Shown here: piece by piece, positions 1-10,501 of the stretch
Numbering within the stretch: position 1 is the first letter of the stretch
Layout: each line of letters begins with the position of its first letter
NCBI RefSeq assembly: GCF_025024155.1
Contig: NW_026251737.1
Span: forward strand, 248,001-312,000
From: Gamsiella multidivaricata
Lineage: Eukaryota; Mortierellomycota; Mortierellomycetes; Mortierellales; Mortierellaceae
Direction: 5' to 3'
DNA length: 64,000 bases
Translations under genes and position numbers: made by a program
The notes under the pieces: model-generated
The model's database searches: none
Told to the model about the DNA's origin: nothing
What the model saw: only the letters and a program-made list of their open reading frames with translations

Positions 1-2870
1 GTCATGTCCAGGCAAATTCTGCTCAAGGTCACCGTTGCTGCCCATTCCCTCTATCAGCCCTCCTAGACCCGACCCACCGCCTGTGGGCGGTCGCAGAACG
101 ATCTCATCGCCAATATTGATATGCGGCAGACGTGTCACCGCATGGCTGCTCTCCTCCCGTTTCCTCGACCAAGTCCTCGTATACTTGTACTGCAAATGCA
201 GCAATGGTACCGTAACGCCATGGATCAACACGCTCGAAAAGACCATGAACATCACCACGGGATAGATCACAGAGTGGACGCGCTGGAGTCGCACGATATT
301 ATGTGCGTTATCGCCCATGTTCCCTGGGTTCGTCATCTCCGCCGCGACTTTGGACAGGTATACAGCCCCGACACCAATAGGCCCGAACCAGCCTGCGAAC
401 GCTGCCTCGCGATACGTCGCCAGGGCTGGGATGAATCGTTTCATAGCCACCACAAACGGCATCCTTCTGAACAGGAGCACGACGATCGCGAGCACGATCA
501 GACGCCAGATCGAGAGCTCCAGCATCAGATCATGGAACTTTGAGAACGGGATGGACGCGCCAATATAGACAAAGCAGGCCAGGTTAAGTAGCATATCGAT
601 AATCTCTTGGATATGGGCTTCCGCAATCTCGTTCGAGAACCAGTCGCTATAAAGAGATCAAGCAAAAACTTTGTTAGCCTCATCTTCAGCACGCACTTGA
701 TAAAGAAAAAAACAAGGCAACAAAAGTTTCAAGTAAACATACTCCCAGGCAAAGACATTTCCTGCAATAAACACCGCCAACAAGTCGTCCGACGCCAGGA
801 TGCTCACACATCCACTCACCGCCAGTGCCAAAGCGATCGAGAACACCAAGAAGGACTCCTTGTCGATCAGATTCCTGTTCTTCGCACCCTTGACCAGTTT
901 CCGGGCTGCGGCCCCGATCAGTCCTCCAAGGACGATGCTTAGCAGGATCTGATATGCCCAGATCATATAAAACCACTTGCCAATCGCGGCCCCGACGGTG
1001 GGTTCCCTCAAAAGGTAGAGTCCCAGATACAGGAATGGAAGACCCATGCCGTCGTTGATGCCGGATTCTGCAGAGAGAAGGTGCCGGATCCTTGGAGGAA
1101 CATGCTTTTCTGCAAACCGGCCCTTGACCACCGAGTTGGACAGGACAGGGTCCGTTGGGGTGACACATGCTGCCAACACCATAGACTCGATCTAGAAAAG
1201 TTAAAAAAAAAAAAAAAATGAGGCAAAGCAATATTAGATGCATGATAGTGTTGTGAAAATAATAAAGAGTCCATCGTCAGGAGCCAGGTTGGCTCTTCTT
1301 ACAAAGCCAAGGTCGGGAATCAAAGCCCAGATCAGGAACGCAGCCGTAATCCACATCAAGATCATGAGCGGGACGATCATCATGAACAATGAACGACCTT
1401 CCTTCAGCATGTACGACCTATTATCAGGAGATATTAGCATTCAAACTTGATGGTTAGAACTTCTGCGCACAGTACCTTCTCTTTAAAAAGAAAAAGACCT
1501 TGCCATTCGATATTTTTCATCTTTTTTTTTCTAGGCTTTCCTTTTATTCTTCTATCTCTTACCTCGGTAATGATACTCCTGCAGCCATGACCTGAACCGC
1601 AATGACTATCCTCGTAAACTCGAGCGTCACCGTATCATAGTTCTTCCAGGACATGGGGTCGAAAATTCCGATTGCATAGGGTCCTATAAGAATACCAAAT
1701 GCTGTTGATACAACTTTTCAACACGTAAAAAAGAAGCGCGCGTTAGGACGACGCGTCTGTGATTAGATGCAATTTATCCTCCCTATCATACTTGACCATA
1801 AAGCACAAACTCAACTCTCCCCCTCTCTCCCCTCCTCTCCCCTCCCCTCCTGCTCCCAACCCCCACCACCACCTCAATCAAAGCCAAGGAAACAGAGTGA
1901 TGTTTTCGTTCGATTCGCACACCAATTGTGGGAGCAAGGAATGACGAAAAGCGGTACATACAAAAAAAAAAAAAAGACGTTATCAGGAAGGTTGAGAACC
2001 AAAAAAAAAAGTGTGGACTATATTACTCGTAACCAGATCACTCGACGATAGAATGCATCTCGTCAGTTGGAAAAGTAACCACAAAAAACACACACATCCG
2101 GCTACTGTCGTTACGGACAATCCTGCGTGCGTATTCAGGAAGACGCATTGGTATAGCAGGAAGAAAGATGGGCAGTAAGAGCAAAAAGAACTAGCGATAT
2201 CAGGGTCGCCGCAGATCGAACATGATCCCCCCCACCCCTCCCCCTCCTCCCATTACTACGGCTAAACCACTCTATCATAGATATGAGTGGCATGCATATC
2301 GAGTTGCCACCGGTCCATTTCTCTAAAGACACCTCAGACCCATGCAGGAAGAATAACAGTCGAATCGATGAAGGGTAAGAAGGGGAGGGAGGGGAAGGGC
2401 ATTCAAAAGGACCATTTCGTTTTGTTTCGTCCTTTTAGAGAACGAAGGATTATGTGTGTGCTGCAAGCGGTCGATTGGACTTGACGAGCTGCATCACAGG
2501 GAGACAGGGCAGGCATCAGTGGTAGGAAGAGCAAAAAAAAAAAAAAAAAAAAGGGTACTAGTGTGCAAGCTATGAATAAGGGACATGCGTCGGGGCAAGT
2601 CAATGCACCTAAAAACGGAGCGAGCAGGAACACTACAAAGAAAGGCAAAGGAAGAGAACAGGAGTATCCCAACCGACAAATATAGGCCCCACATGAAAGG
2701 AGACGAGAGGATGGTGCCTACAGAAAAGGCATTTCTGACTTACATGCTTCGGAAATGAACAGCTTTTCTTTAACAAACAAGCTGACGAGTCCGAAAAAGA
2801 TGATGAAGCACCCAAGGAGTGCGTAGGCCACATGCTCTGGCGATGCGTCCAGAACGACCTGAGAGGGCAT
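1..2870 (-). CDS. NHA1: Na+/H+ antiporter, Nha1/Sod2 type (C-terminus off window)
   Basis: Plasma-membrane CPA1-type antiporter exporting Na+/K+ in exchange for protons. Deduced exons on the minus strand: 2870..2744, 1701..1563, 1417..1303, 1191..743 and 646..1, continuing past the left edge. All junctions are GT..AG and keep frame. The start is ATG 2870 (MPSQVVLDASPEH), followed by a first membrane helix. Visible family landmarks are FGILIGPYAIG, TLEFTRIVIAVQVMAAG, the TPTDPVLS signature, AESGINDGMGLPF, and the ion-binding Asp pair in ASDDLLAVFIAGN. The exon 4/5 junction gives AWDDWFSNE, as expected for the family. The visible end reads into a hydrophilic tail after the last helix, so only part of the cytosolic tail is missing. 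The first intron, 2743..1702, is about 1 kb and unusually long for this window. Family assignment is firm; ion preference cannot be read from sequence. Confidence 0.92.
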
Positions 2871-4622
2871 GGTGTGTTTTCGGTTCCCTTGCTGTCAGAG
2901 CTGCTGTCCTTGTTCGACGATCACCCGGTGAATTATCTGGAGGATTACAAAAAAAAGGATCGACAGAACGGGAACGAGCCTTCCTTTATGCAACAACAGC
3001 AATCGTGGTTAAAATACTGATGGGAAATGGTATGTGAAAAAAACGGGGTAGGAAGGAAGAGCGGTTGAGGACGCGATGGTCGGTTGGATGGGCGACCTGA
3101 CGAGGAATGCTTAGAGATATGGTTGGTGCAAGAGAGTACGAGGAGACGCCTATGATGGAGATCAAGGGTTAAGGGTTGCGCTCAGGAGAGTTTGAGTTCA
3201 GAGGTGTAACGCGCGAAAGAAAAGAAATAGAAAATGAAAGTCGGTCTGTGCTCCTGTTGGCAATTGTGGCGCACAGAGAATCAGTGTAGAGCTGTTAAGG
3301 TTGTAGGCTGGGTAGTGAAAGTGAGGGCGAGTGTCAAGGCATGCGGCGGCGGGATGGGAATTGCACGCAAGATAATTGAGCGAGAGAAAAGAAGACAGAG
3401 AAGAGGAGAGAGTGAGCGAGAGAGAGAAAAAGGAAAGAGAGGGAGAGGAATGAACCATAGAAGAGCGATGCATCTTGAATGAGAAATGGGCGTGGTGAAG
3501 AAATCTCTCAGATGACGAACCCACGGACCTGCTTCCGCTGGGAATGCTACAGTGGCAGTATATCGGTCTTGTCTTTGTAGGACCACTGCAACAAACAGCC
3601 GATTCATCCCATGCATAATAAACGTATACAGTACGGTAGTAACACAGATCCCTTGCAGGGACAATCTAAAAGGCAAGGACAAGGCAACGGTGTGGTGTAT
3701 GACGCGAGTGGGCAGTGCGGCCCATATGCCGGTGATCTTGACGATAGCGATGATGATGCTGAAGCAAGGGGCAACAAGGCGAGCTTGATCCTGTTGACTA
3801 TTTGCAAAGCACGCGTTTCTGTGCCCGCTACGCGCATGGGCCAACTCTCTTTTTATTTTTCTGAAACCCACAGCCGCATGGGGCGCGGTTATAGCGAGAG
3901 ACCGCGCGGTTTGTGGTCAGAAAAACTCCTCCCCCCTTATCCCCCTTCCTTCCTTTGCGCCAATTGGCCCGTCTCTATCTGTGTTTGGGTCCCAAATCCA
4001 TTCACATTGCTTGCCATTCTTAGACGAGCAAAGGGCAGCCACAAACGTCTAGAGGGGGAGAAGGGGGTTCCATGGTTCAAAGGAACCGTCAGGGCTCGCA
4101 GTATTCTTCTCAAAATTCTTTCCTGCGGCCGTAGAAGCGCAGTGTCTATTTCCGTTTCCTCATGGGCCCTCTTCCCCCTCCCCCTCCCCCCCCCCCCCCC
4201 CCCGACAATGGAATCATACAGCATGATGAGCGGCTCGATTCCAAATCCTAGCTTTATCTTTTCCTATCCTCACACGCCCACCTTCTGCAAAACCAACCTG
4301 GGTCATGTCACCTGTAGGAATACAGCAGCGTAGAAGAAAAAGTGTTACCGCACACTATTTTAGTCCCTCCCGTCGGTTTTCTAGATTGCAGAACTGATGC
4401 GTTGAATGTTTGCATCCTACGACTTGATCCGCTACCTGAACCATATATTCTCTTTATTCTTTCCGCACAGTTTTCTTCTTTCCTTGCCTCTCTCTTCTGG
4501 AAATGTGGACATGGCTGGTTCGCTCTTTCACGCTACTGCGAGCACACTTCTTAGTTCCTTTAGTATTGGTGATGTCACAACGACCGTAGAAGCATCCATG
4601 GCTCTGCGTCTTCTCCTATCCT
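2871..4622. other. intergenic: antiporter 5' side / Hsp70 3' side
   Basis: I see no supportable gene here. The stretch holds an A/G-rich segment near 3370-3480 and an 18-base C run at 4186-4203. Several open frames overlap one another on both strands but lack domains or plausible codon structure. It presumably contains the antiporter promoter and 5' leader (near 2870-3500) and the Hsp70 3' UTR close to 4623. Confidence 0.5.
4186..4203. repeat. poly-C tract (18)
   Basis: Eighteen consecutive C, preceded by shorter C runs broken by T. Likely a slippage-prone intergenic homopolymer. Confidence 0.9.
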
Positions 4623-7250
4623 CTATCCTGAAAAGTGACATCTCGTGCTCACCACCATACCATTGACCTCAGCTTCGGCCCTGATCTCTGTTGCCCCAAA
4701 GTACATCCTCAGCTCAAACACCACCTTGTGGCCCGGTAATGCACCTGGGATATAAGGCAGTGGGATTGTAAAGTCACCAATCTTTTCCACCATTGGACTG
4801 TCGATATATCGAGGTATAGCCATCGAGGAGCAGGCGTAGAGTGGGGAATTGACGGGCTTGGGATACTGATACGTTATATAACGCTTAGTGATGCATTCGT
4901 CGACTCCGACCTGCTGGCCAGGTGCCACATAGACCGAGAATCTGTCCCGCGCACGAGTCAGGCCTTCATGATCCCGAACTTGCTTATGGGGCATATCATA
5001 TCCGGGCTCGAAAATCATCAGCGAATCGACACCGTACCATCTTCTAGCCACACGCGCGGCAACTGTCCGAGGGGTGATTCCTGCCAGGGCAGCGCCACGG
5101 ACCACCGCCAACTCTGCTCGCGGTGGAACGGCGATCAATCGCACAATGTGTGAAAATTCGGCCTGAACTCTCGTCATCAGATAGCTCGAGCATCCGAATC
5201 CGCCAACCAAAAAGATTCCTTGACAATTAAACTGGGTTTGTTGTAACTGGTGCTGGATCAACCGCAGGACGTCATCCACAACAGGGTCAAAGACCTCGCG
5301 CCTCATTTCTTCTGCCGTCACCGTCAAAACACCGTCCTCAAGTCCGATCTCGTAATCGGTCAGCTCGGCGCGTCCAGGCACCGCAGGCATGGTGATATAC
5401 TGGTCGTCGATACCGTCAAACAGCGGCTTCACGTTGTGAATAAACGTTTCCATGATCTGTACCCAATTTGCCGGTGTTAGCCCTCTCTCCGTCCACTTTG
5501 AGAATTTGCGTCTCAGCAGTGCCTCCATGCGTTCGTCCAAAAAGACAGATCCACAGCTGTGTCCGCTTCCTCGGGTGACCTCTCTCAGTGTTCGACCCTG
5601 TGGCCCTGCATTGACTTCAAAGACAATTAAATCCACAGTGCCTCCGCCAGCATCGCAAATCATGAATCTCTGGCCATGCCCGATCTGGTACTGGTCACAC
5701 TTCTTCTCGCAATAGAGTGCTGCCGCCTCGGGTTCTGAGATCAAGAGCAGCCGGTGTGGTGGGTCCAGGGGCGTGATCATCCCGGCCTGAAGGGCGGCCT
5801 GTCTCATCATAGACTTTGCATGATCTGTCCACATAGCCGGGACTGAGAGACAGTACTGAATATGACGTTGTTCGAATGCGGAGCCGAACCCCCTCAAAGC
5901 ACTCTATAAAGAATTGCATTGATGTCCATTACAAACGTGTAGGCAGGACCAATGACACACCGACTAAAATAAGGACTTCACTCTTATGGGAACAAAACAG
6001 GGCATTACCTGTAAGACGTGTGCGTGGAAAACGCGTAAATAATCTGAGATCGCGTCCACCACTGTCAACCCATTGGGCAAAGGCGGGTGTGGTCCTGAAG
6101 ACTCGTCCAGATGCAGCTTGTATTTTGAGAGCAAGATATGGTTTTTGAAGGGTGGTTTGGTCATGGCGATCTTAGCAGGATATCCCCATTCCAGAATATC
6201 CTTTGAACCAGGACCGTATAGGTTGCAGGTCGGCACCTTGGGGTAGTTGTGCGACTGTTTGGGCCTAGACAAACCCCAAAGGACCATCAGTCCTTGTTTC
6301 AAAACAAAAATCCATATAATCAACGACCCTCAAGGTAATCAACTATCGTACCAGGTAGACACCTCATGGACTTCTCCGTCGTACTGGTAAGCATAGGCCA
6401 TGGAGGAGTATGTGGTGCCCCAGTCGATGGCCATAATGATCGGATAGGTATGATTCCCGCTTGCTGGCATGACATACTGTTGGTGGGAATAATGATGACC
6501 GGCCATGGGCGAGGAATATGCTTGAGATGTACCCCATGAATTGTTTGTTCCGGGGATAGAATATGGTATTTGAGGAGGCGTTAACGGCGGTAGTTGATAT
6601 GCGGGGCTCTGGGAGGGTTGAACAGGCGATGGCTGGCTGGGTGTAGGAGGCAATGGACTGTTTCGATACGAGCTCGTGCCCGCGCTGTATGCAGTGGGTG
6701 GAGTATGAGGCGAAGCGTAGCCCATGGAGGTGTTTGTCGTCGCAGGACTACTTTGGATTAGTGCGCCTGACGACGGCGCTGAGGGCACATGGATACTCTG
6801 ATGGCGGTCAAGTGTGGGGATGACGCTGGTATAAGATGGTGGATGTGAGCTGGTGATATCTGTGATAGTGTGGGGCGATCGCGGGTCTCCTGAGCGGTCG
6901 ACGTAGTCCTGGCCTCCATTGATAGATCCTATAAGCAACGGATTCACGACTAGCTCTGGATTGGATGGCCGCGCTGCGGGTGGTCGACCGATGATGCCGG
7001 TAGTGGTGGACAGGGGGGCGGGCACTGGACTAGCATAAAGTTGTGGCTGTGCATTGTTTGCGACAGTTGTTTCGTCCTGGGGAAACAGAACAGGTCGGCC
7101 GTCCGCCGTGACATTGGCAATGACCTTGACATTGGTGCTATTGCTTTGACTGGTAGTCTGGGCGACGGTGAGGTCGCGGACAGAGGCATTAGAGACATCA
7201 CCACTCGAGGAGCTTTTGTCCTTCTTTTTCTTTTTAAACAAATTCATCAT
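4623..7250 (-). CDS. Hsp70-like ATPase (HSPA12-like) with long disordered N-terminus
   Basis: Hsp70/actin-fold ATPase of about 811 residues. Exons: 7250..6352, 6264..6009, 5903..4623; all junctions keep frame. Residues 1-268 are Pro/Ser/Thr/Gln-rich low complexity starting with a Lys-rich patch (MMNLFKKKKKDK). The ATPase starts near 269 with the phosphate-1 loop AIDWGTTYS (D276, G278, T279). Further motifs are SVPAMW, ISEPEAAALY, the phosphate-2 loop DAGGGTVDL (about 469-477) and the adenosine-site motif LVGGFGCSSYL. There is no classical substrate-binding domain and no EEVD tail; the protein ends SGxx-less at TRCHFSG. This architecture fits HSPA12-like Hsp70s, a family often expanded in fungi (family knowledge). 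The client and role are unknown. It lies 622 bases downstream of the PARP-like gene on the same strand. Confidence 0.88.
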
Positions 7251-7872
7251 TTGCGCAATTTATATCTTTTCGGCAAAGTAACCGGTGTGGTGCTTTGATG
7301 GGAAAATCAGGAGCAGTTGAGTGAGTAGGTGGTAGAGAGAGCTGAGTGCGCAAGAGAGGGGAGGGGAGCCAATCCAAGGAAACGCCTTTGCCGAACACAG
7401 AAACACTCAGTCGCTTGTCGAACCAGACGAGGTTGCCTGCACCATGGAACGGCTAGTAGTAGAAGTTGTACGGGTAGTGCGCTGCCAGAAAAAAGTGAGA
7501 TTGATGCGATGCGATGCGATGCAATGCGAACGATGCGGTGAAGACGATGGCGAAAACGGATGACTGAAGGAGGAATGAGAGCAAAGAGAAAAAAAGAGAT
7601 AGAAGAGAAAGAAAGTCTGAGGCGTTCTCAGTCTACAAACGGGGGATGCACACACACAAACAGTGTTCAAGAAAGAGCATCTACACCTACCCCCCACGAA
7701 GGCGCGGGTTCCTGGTGCAACCGGAAGCTCATCCGCAGCAGGAAACCAACAACATCTCCCCTCTGTGTATAGCTAAAATAAACAATCGCTCCAATGTCGG
7801 TAATGGCAAGCAAGCAATAGTGCTATGAAGTACCATCCGGGTTTTATTAGTGATATAGCCAACCTAGATCAT
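7251..7872. other. intergenic between Hsp70-like and PARP-like genes
   Basis: No gene is recognised. It contains a short GCGAT tandem (about 7506-7527) and A/G-rich stretches, and should hold the Hsp70-like promoter and 5' leader plus the 3' UTR of the upstream gene. I looked for clustered heat-shock elements (alternating GAA/TTC) and did not see a convincing array. Confidence 0.45.
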
Positions 7873-9250
7873 CTAGACGACCTTGTAAAGCACCATCACA
7901 AGCGGTACAATAGCGTCCGCTGCAAAGACTTCGTATTCTTCACCAGTGAGAGTTTCGACTCCGTCGCTGCTGTTGCCGACATTGCTCCTTCGAGCCTCGT
8001 ACTGCCGACGCACCACATCCAGGTCCTTGGGTGGGCGCTTCATTCTCTCCTTGCCTGGTGGAACATCGTACACTCTTCCCAGTGCTGCAAAAGTCAGGAC
8101 CATGCACTGCACCTTGTTGTCCGGGTGAGCATCCTGCTTGTTTCCTGAAGCTGGTACTCGCAATCCTTGCAAATGGTCGTGAGCGCGCGATGAATTCGAT
8201 GACAGATAAATATGCTTGTTCCTGAAAAAGCGAAAAGGACAAATGATTTGGAAATTAGCAAGCGTGGCACTAGATTGATTAAAAAAAATACTTGTCTTTC
8301 GAATCTTACTTTGCAATGACACTTTCGAAGCCGTCATTAAAGATAAAGCAGCCAGCGCACTTGTCCTGCATGCAATTGCGATACATTCCCTCCATGCCCA
8401 ATTTACATCGGAGATCGGCAGCATGCCACAATGGCCGGCAGACACGTTTGTTCCAACTTTGACCTTCGAGGTATCGGTCAAAGCAAGAAGCCGTAATCGG
8501 ATGGATGGGTATAAAGTTGAGACACTGAACTCTTGGACCGCGCAGGTCATTGTCGTCCGAAATCCATGTAGAATAAAAGTAATCGAGGATTGACCTTGTC
8601 AATGGCGACTTTTGTGTTGCGTCGAGAGGCAAGGACATAGGTAGCCTAGATGCTAGACAAAAGAGATGGATCGAAGGACAGGTGGGCGCTAATCTCGAGA
8701 GCTCCTCCCGCTGGTTCATTGGTATCTCTGGCGGTGGCTGCTGACTGTATGGTGAGACAGAGTGGCAAATGAAGCACTCGCAGACGGACTCTGGAGGAAG
8801 GGTTGTAGGCATTTCTGGCTTTGCTTTGATTCTAGTGATATGGACAGGCACAGACGCGAGCGGCGAAGACGTTGCTAGAGGGGATGAACCTGCTGTCATT
8901 TTGCGGTGAGACGTCCGCGGGACACCAGCACCAGAAGAGCTCAGTGGAGTCGGCGTCAGACTGGACGACGACGCTGGTCGCTGTGATACGTATGCAGGAT
9001 GAGGTTGAGCTGGCATGGACGCGTCTAGAGTATTGGAGGTAGGTACAGCTGCCTGCTGATGTCCTGATGGATATGAATGTTGGCTCTGTTGCTGTCGTTG
9101 TTGCTGCTGTGGATGTGGTTGTGGTTGAGATTGAGGTTGATAGGTAGGATGCGGAGGGCCCCAGGGACCAGGGTTCGGGCCTTGGTTTCGATGGGACCCT
9201 AACATTGTGCTATCAAGGGGATAGTTCGACGAGTCATGGATGGCCTGCAT
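7873..9250 (-). CDS. PARP-like ADP-ribosyltransferase
   Basis: Predicted to transfer ADP-ribose from NAD+. Exons: 9250..8310 and 8221..7873 (GTAAG donor, TTTTTCAG acceptor), giving 429 residues. Residues 1-165 are Gln/Pro/Ser-rich and probably disordered. A Cys cluster (CECFICH) follows. The C-terminal third resembles a PARP catalytic domain: PLWHAADLRCKLG matches the family pattern WHGTxxxCxLG, CMQDKCAGCFIFNDGF matches the Cys-rich CxxCxII segment, HIYLSSNSSRA matches GIYxSSxSSKA, and EYEVFAADAI matches ELVVYxNDAI. By this alignment the H-Y-E triad is H276, Y319 and E409. The Gly after the His is Ala, and the GFG-type loop is lost. No WGR or BRCT domain is seen. The assignment comes from motif comparison by eye; a loss of activity or an NAD-binding-only role is possible. 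Confidence 0.68.
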
Positions 9251-10501
9251 GATGATTGGGGTGTGATATTGGAAAGGCGAGGAAGAAGAGGTGCCAGTCT
9301 GGGCTTGTTCTTTGTGGAATAAGACAGGTGTGAAGAGGAAGGAAAGAAAAGAGAGTGGGAGTGGGAGGGAAGGACGAGAAGTAAAGTGGAGTAAGGTGAA
9401 GTGAAGCGGGGTGGGAATGGAGCAGTAGCACAGACAGGGCAGGGTGTTGTGGAATGGGAGTGAGAGGGGAGAGGGAGAGGTGGGAGTGAGAGTGTTGAGG
9501 GCGGAAGAGGAAGATGAGGAAGAAGGAAATTGGAAACCAGGAAATCAAAAGTGCTCTCAGGATTGCTGTTTGTTGTTTGTTTCGCCAATGCTAGTGTATG
9601 GGTTGCCCAGGCAGAGGAGAGTGGGGGTGAAGTCATGATGAGACGAGGAAAGGCGTACCCTTCCATGAGCAAGAAATTCGCTCTCACTAATATCCATTGG
9701 CAATTACCCTTGACACATACCTTTACTGTCGCAAAGACAGTTATTGTTGTCGCACAGTAGCTGGTGCTCTTTTGGGTGGATGTGCTGTAGCCGAGAGGGC
9801 TTGTTGCGTGATGGGAAAGGAACGAAGGGAACGAAGGAGCGAGCGTACGTTTGCTTGGCCAGCCTTCTATTTTTACTCCCACCACCTCCCTCCCCAGTCA
9901 GTCACCGTCTGTCTGTCTGTCTGTTTGTCTGTCTGATGGAAATGTTCCTGGCCCGCCGTCTTCCGTGCGCACAAACAGCAGGAAGAAATAGATGTCTGGG
10001 TGTTGTTGATTGTAATAAGTGTAAAAAAGAAACCTGGCTTATCGTGCCCTCTGGAGCTAATTTTACATTTGGGTTTCTTTATTTTTGCATCCTGCTGCTG
10101 ATTCCTCTTCCTCCTCCTCCTCTTCCTCTTCCTCTCCATTCCGCCATCACCATCCCCTCAAACCCATCCTCTCAACCCAACCCGTCCCCTCCCTGCGGAA
10201 CCCAAACACAGCTGCACATTTTCTCTCCCGTTTCTGCCGGCCATCCTCCCTCCCCCTTCTTCGCACGCATATCCCCCTTTCATCTATTACATATATCTTA
10301 CACCTCACACCGCACACTTTCCCCGCACACACTTCATATCTCCCATACCGTACATTATTTCGCCAATCCAACGTTCCCTACCAGTACCGTAGACCGCGGT
10401 CCAACGCGTCTCCTTCCTTCCCTCTACCTGTGGTTCACCACTTCTGCATCGCACTGCATCGCTTCCACCGGTTATACCTCACCACTCGTTGAATCGCACA
10501 G
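9251..10501. other. divergent intergenic region, PARP-like / kelch genes
   Basis: The starts of two divergent genes flank this stretch. It contains a TCTG-type tetranucleotide run (about 9907-9935) and a long pyrimidine-rich section (about 10100-10500) typical of a fungal 5' leader on the plus strand. Overlapping open frames on both strands are low complexity. An unseen signal-peptide exon of the kelch gene could lie here. Confidence 0.5.
9907..9935. repeat. TCTG tetranucleotide microsatellite
   Basis: About seven copies of GTCT/TCTG with one T-for-C change, upstream of the kelch gene. Confidence 0.85.

Noticed and set aside
3281..3871. 196-codon minus-strand frame upstream of the antiporter
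   Set aside because: A hydrophobic part looks membrane-like, but half of the frame translates an A/G-rich simple sequence, other frames overlap it on both strands, and no family is recognisable.
9199..9885. 228-codon minus-strand frame upstream of the PARP-like gene
   Set aside because: Ser/Pro/His-rich translation of low-complexity pyrimidine sequence that overlaps the true start of the PARP-like gene; probably 5' leader.
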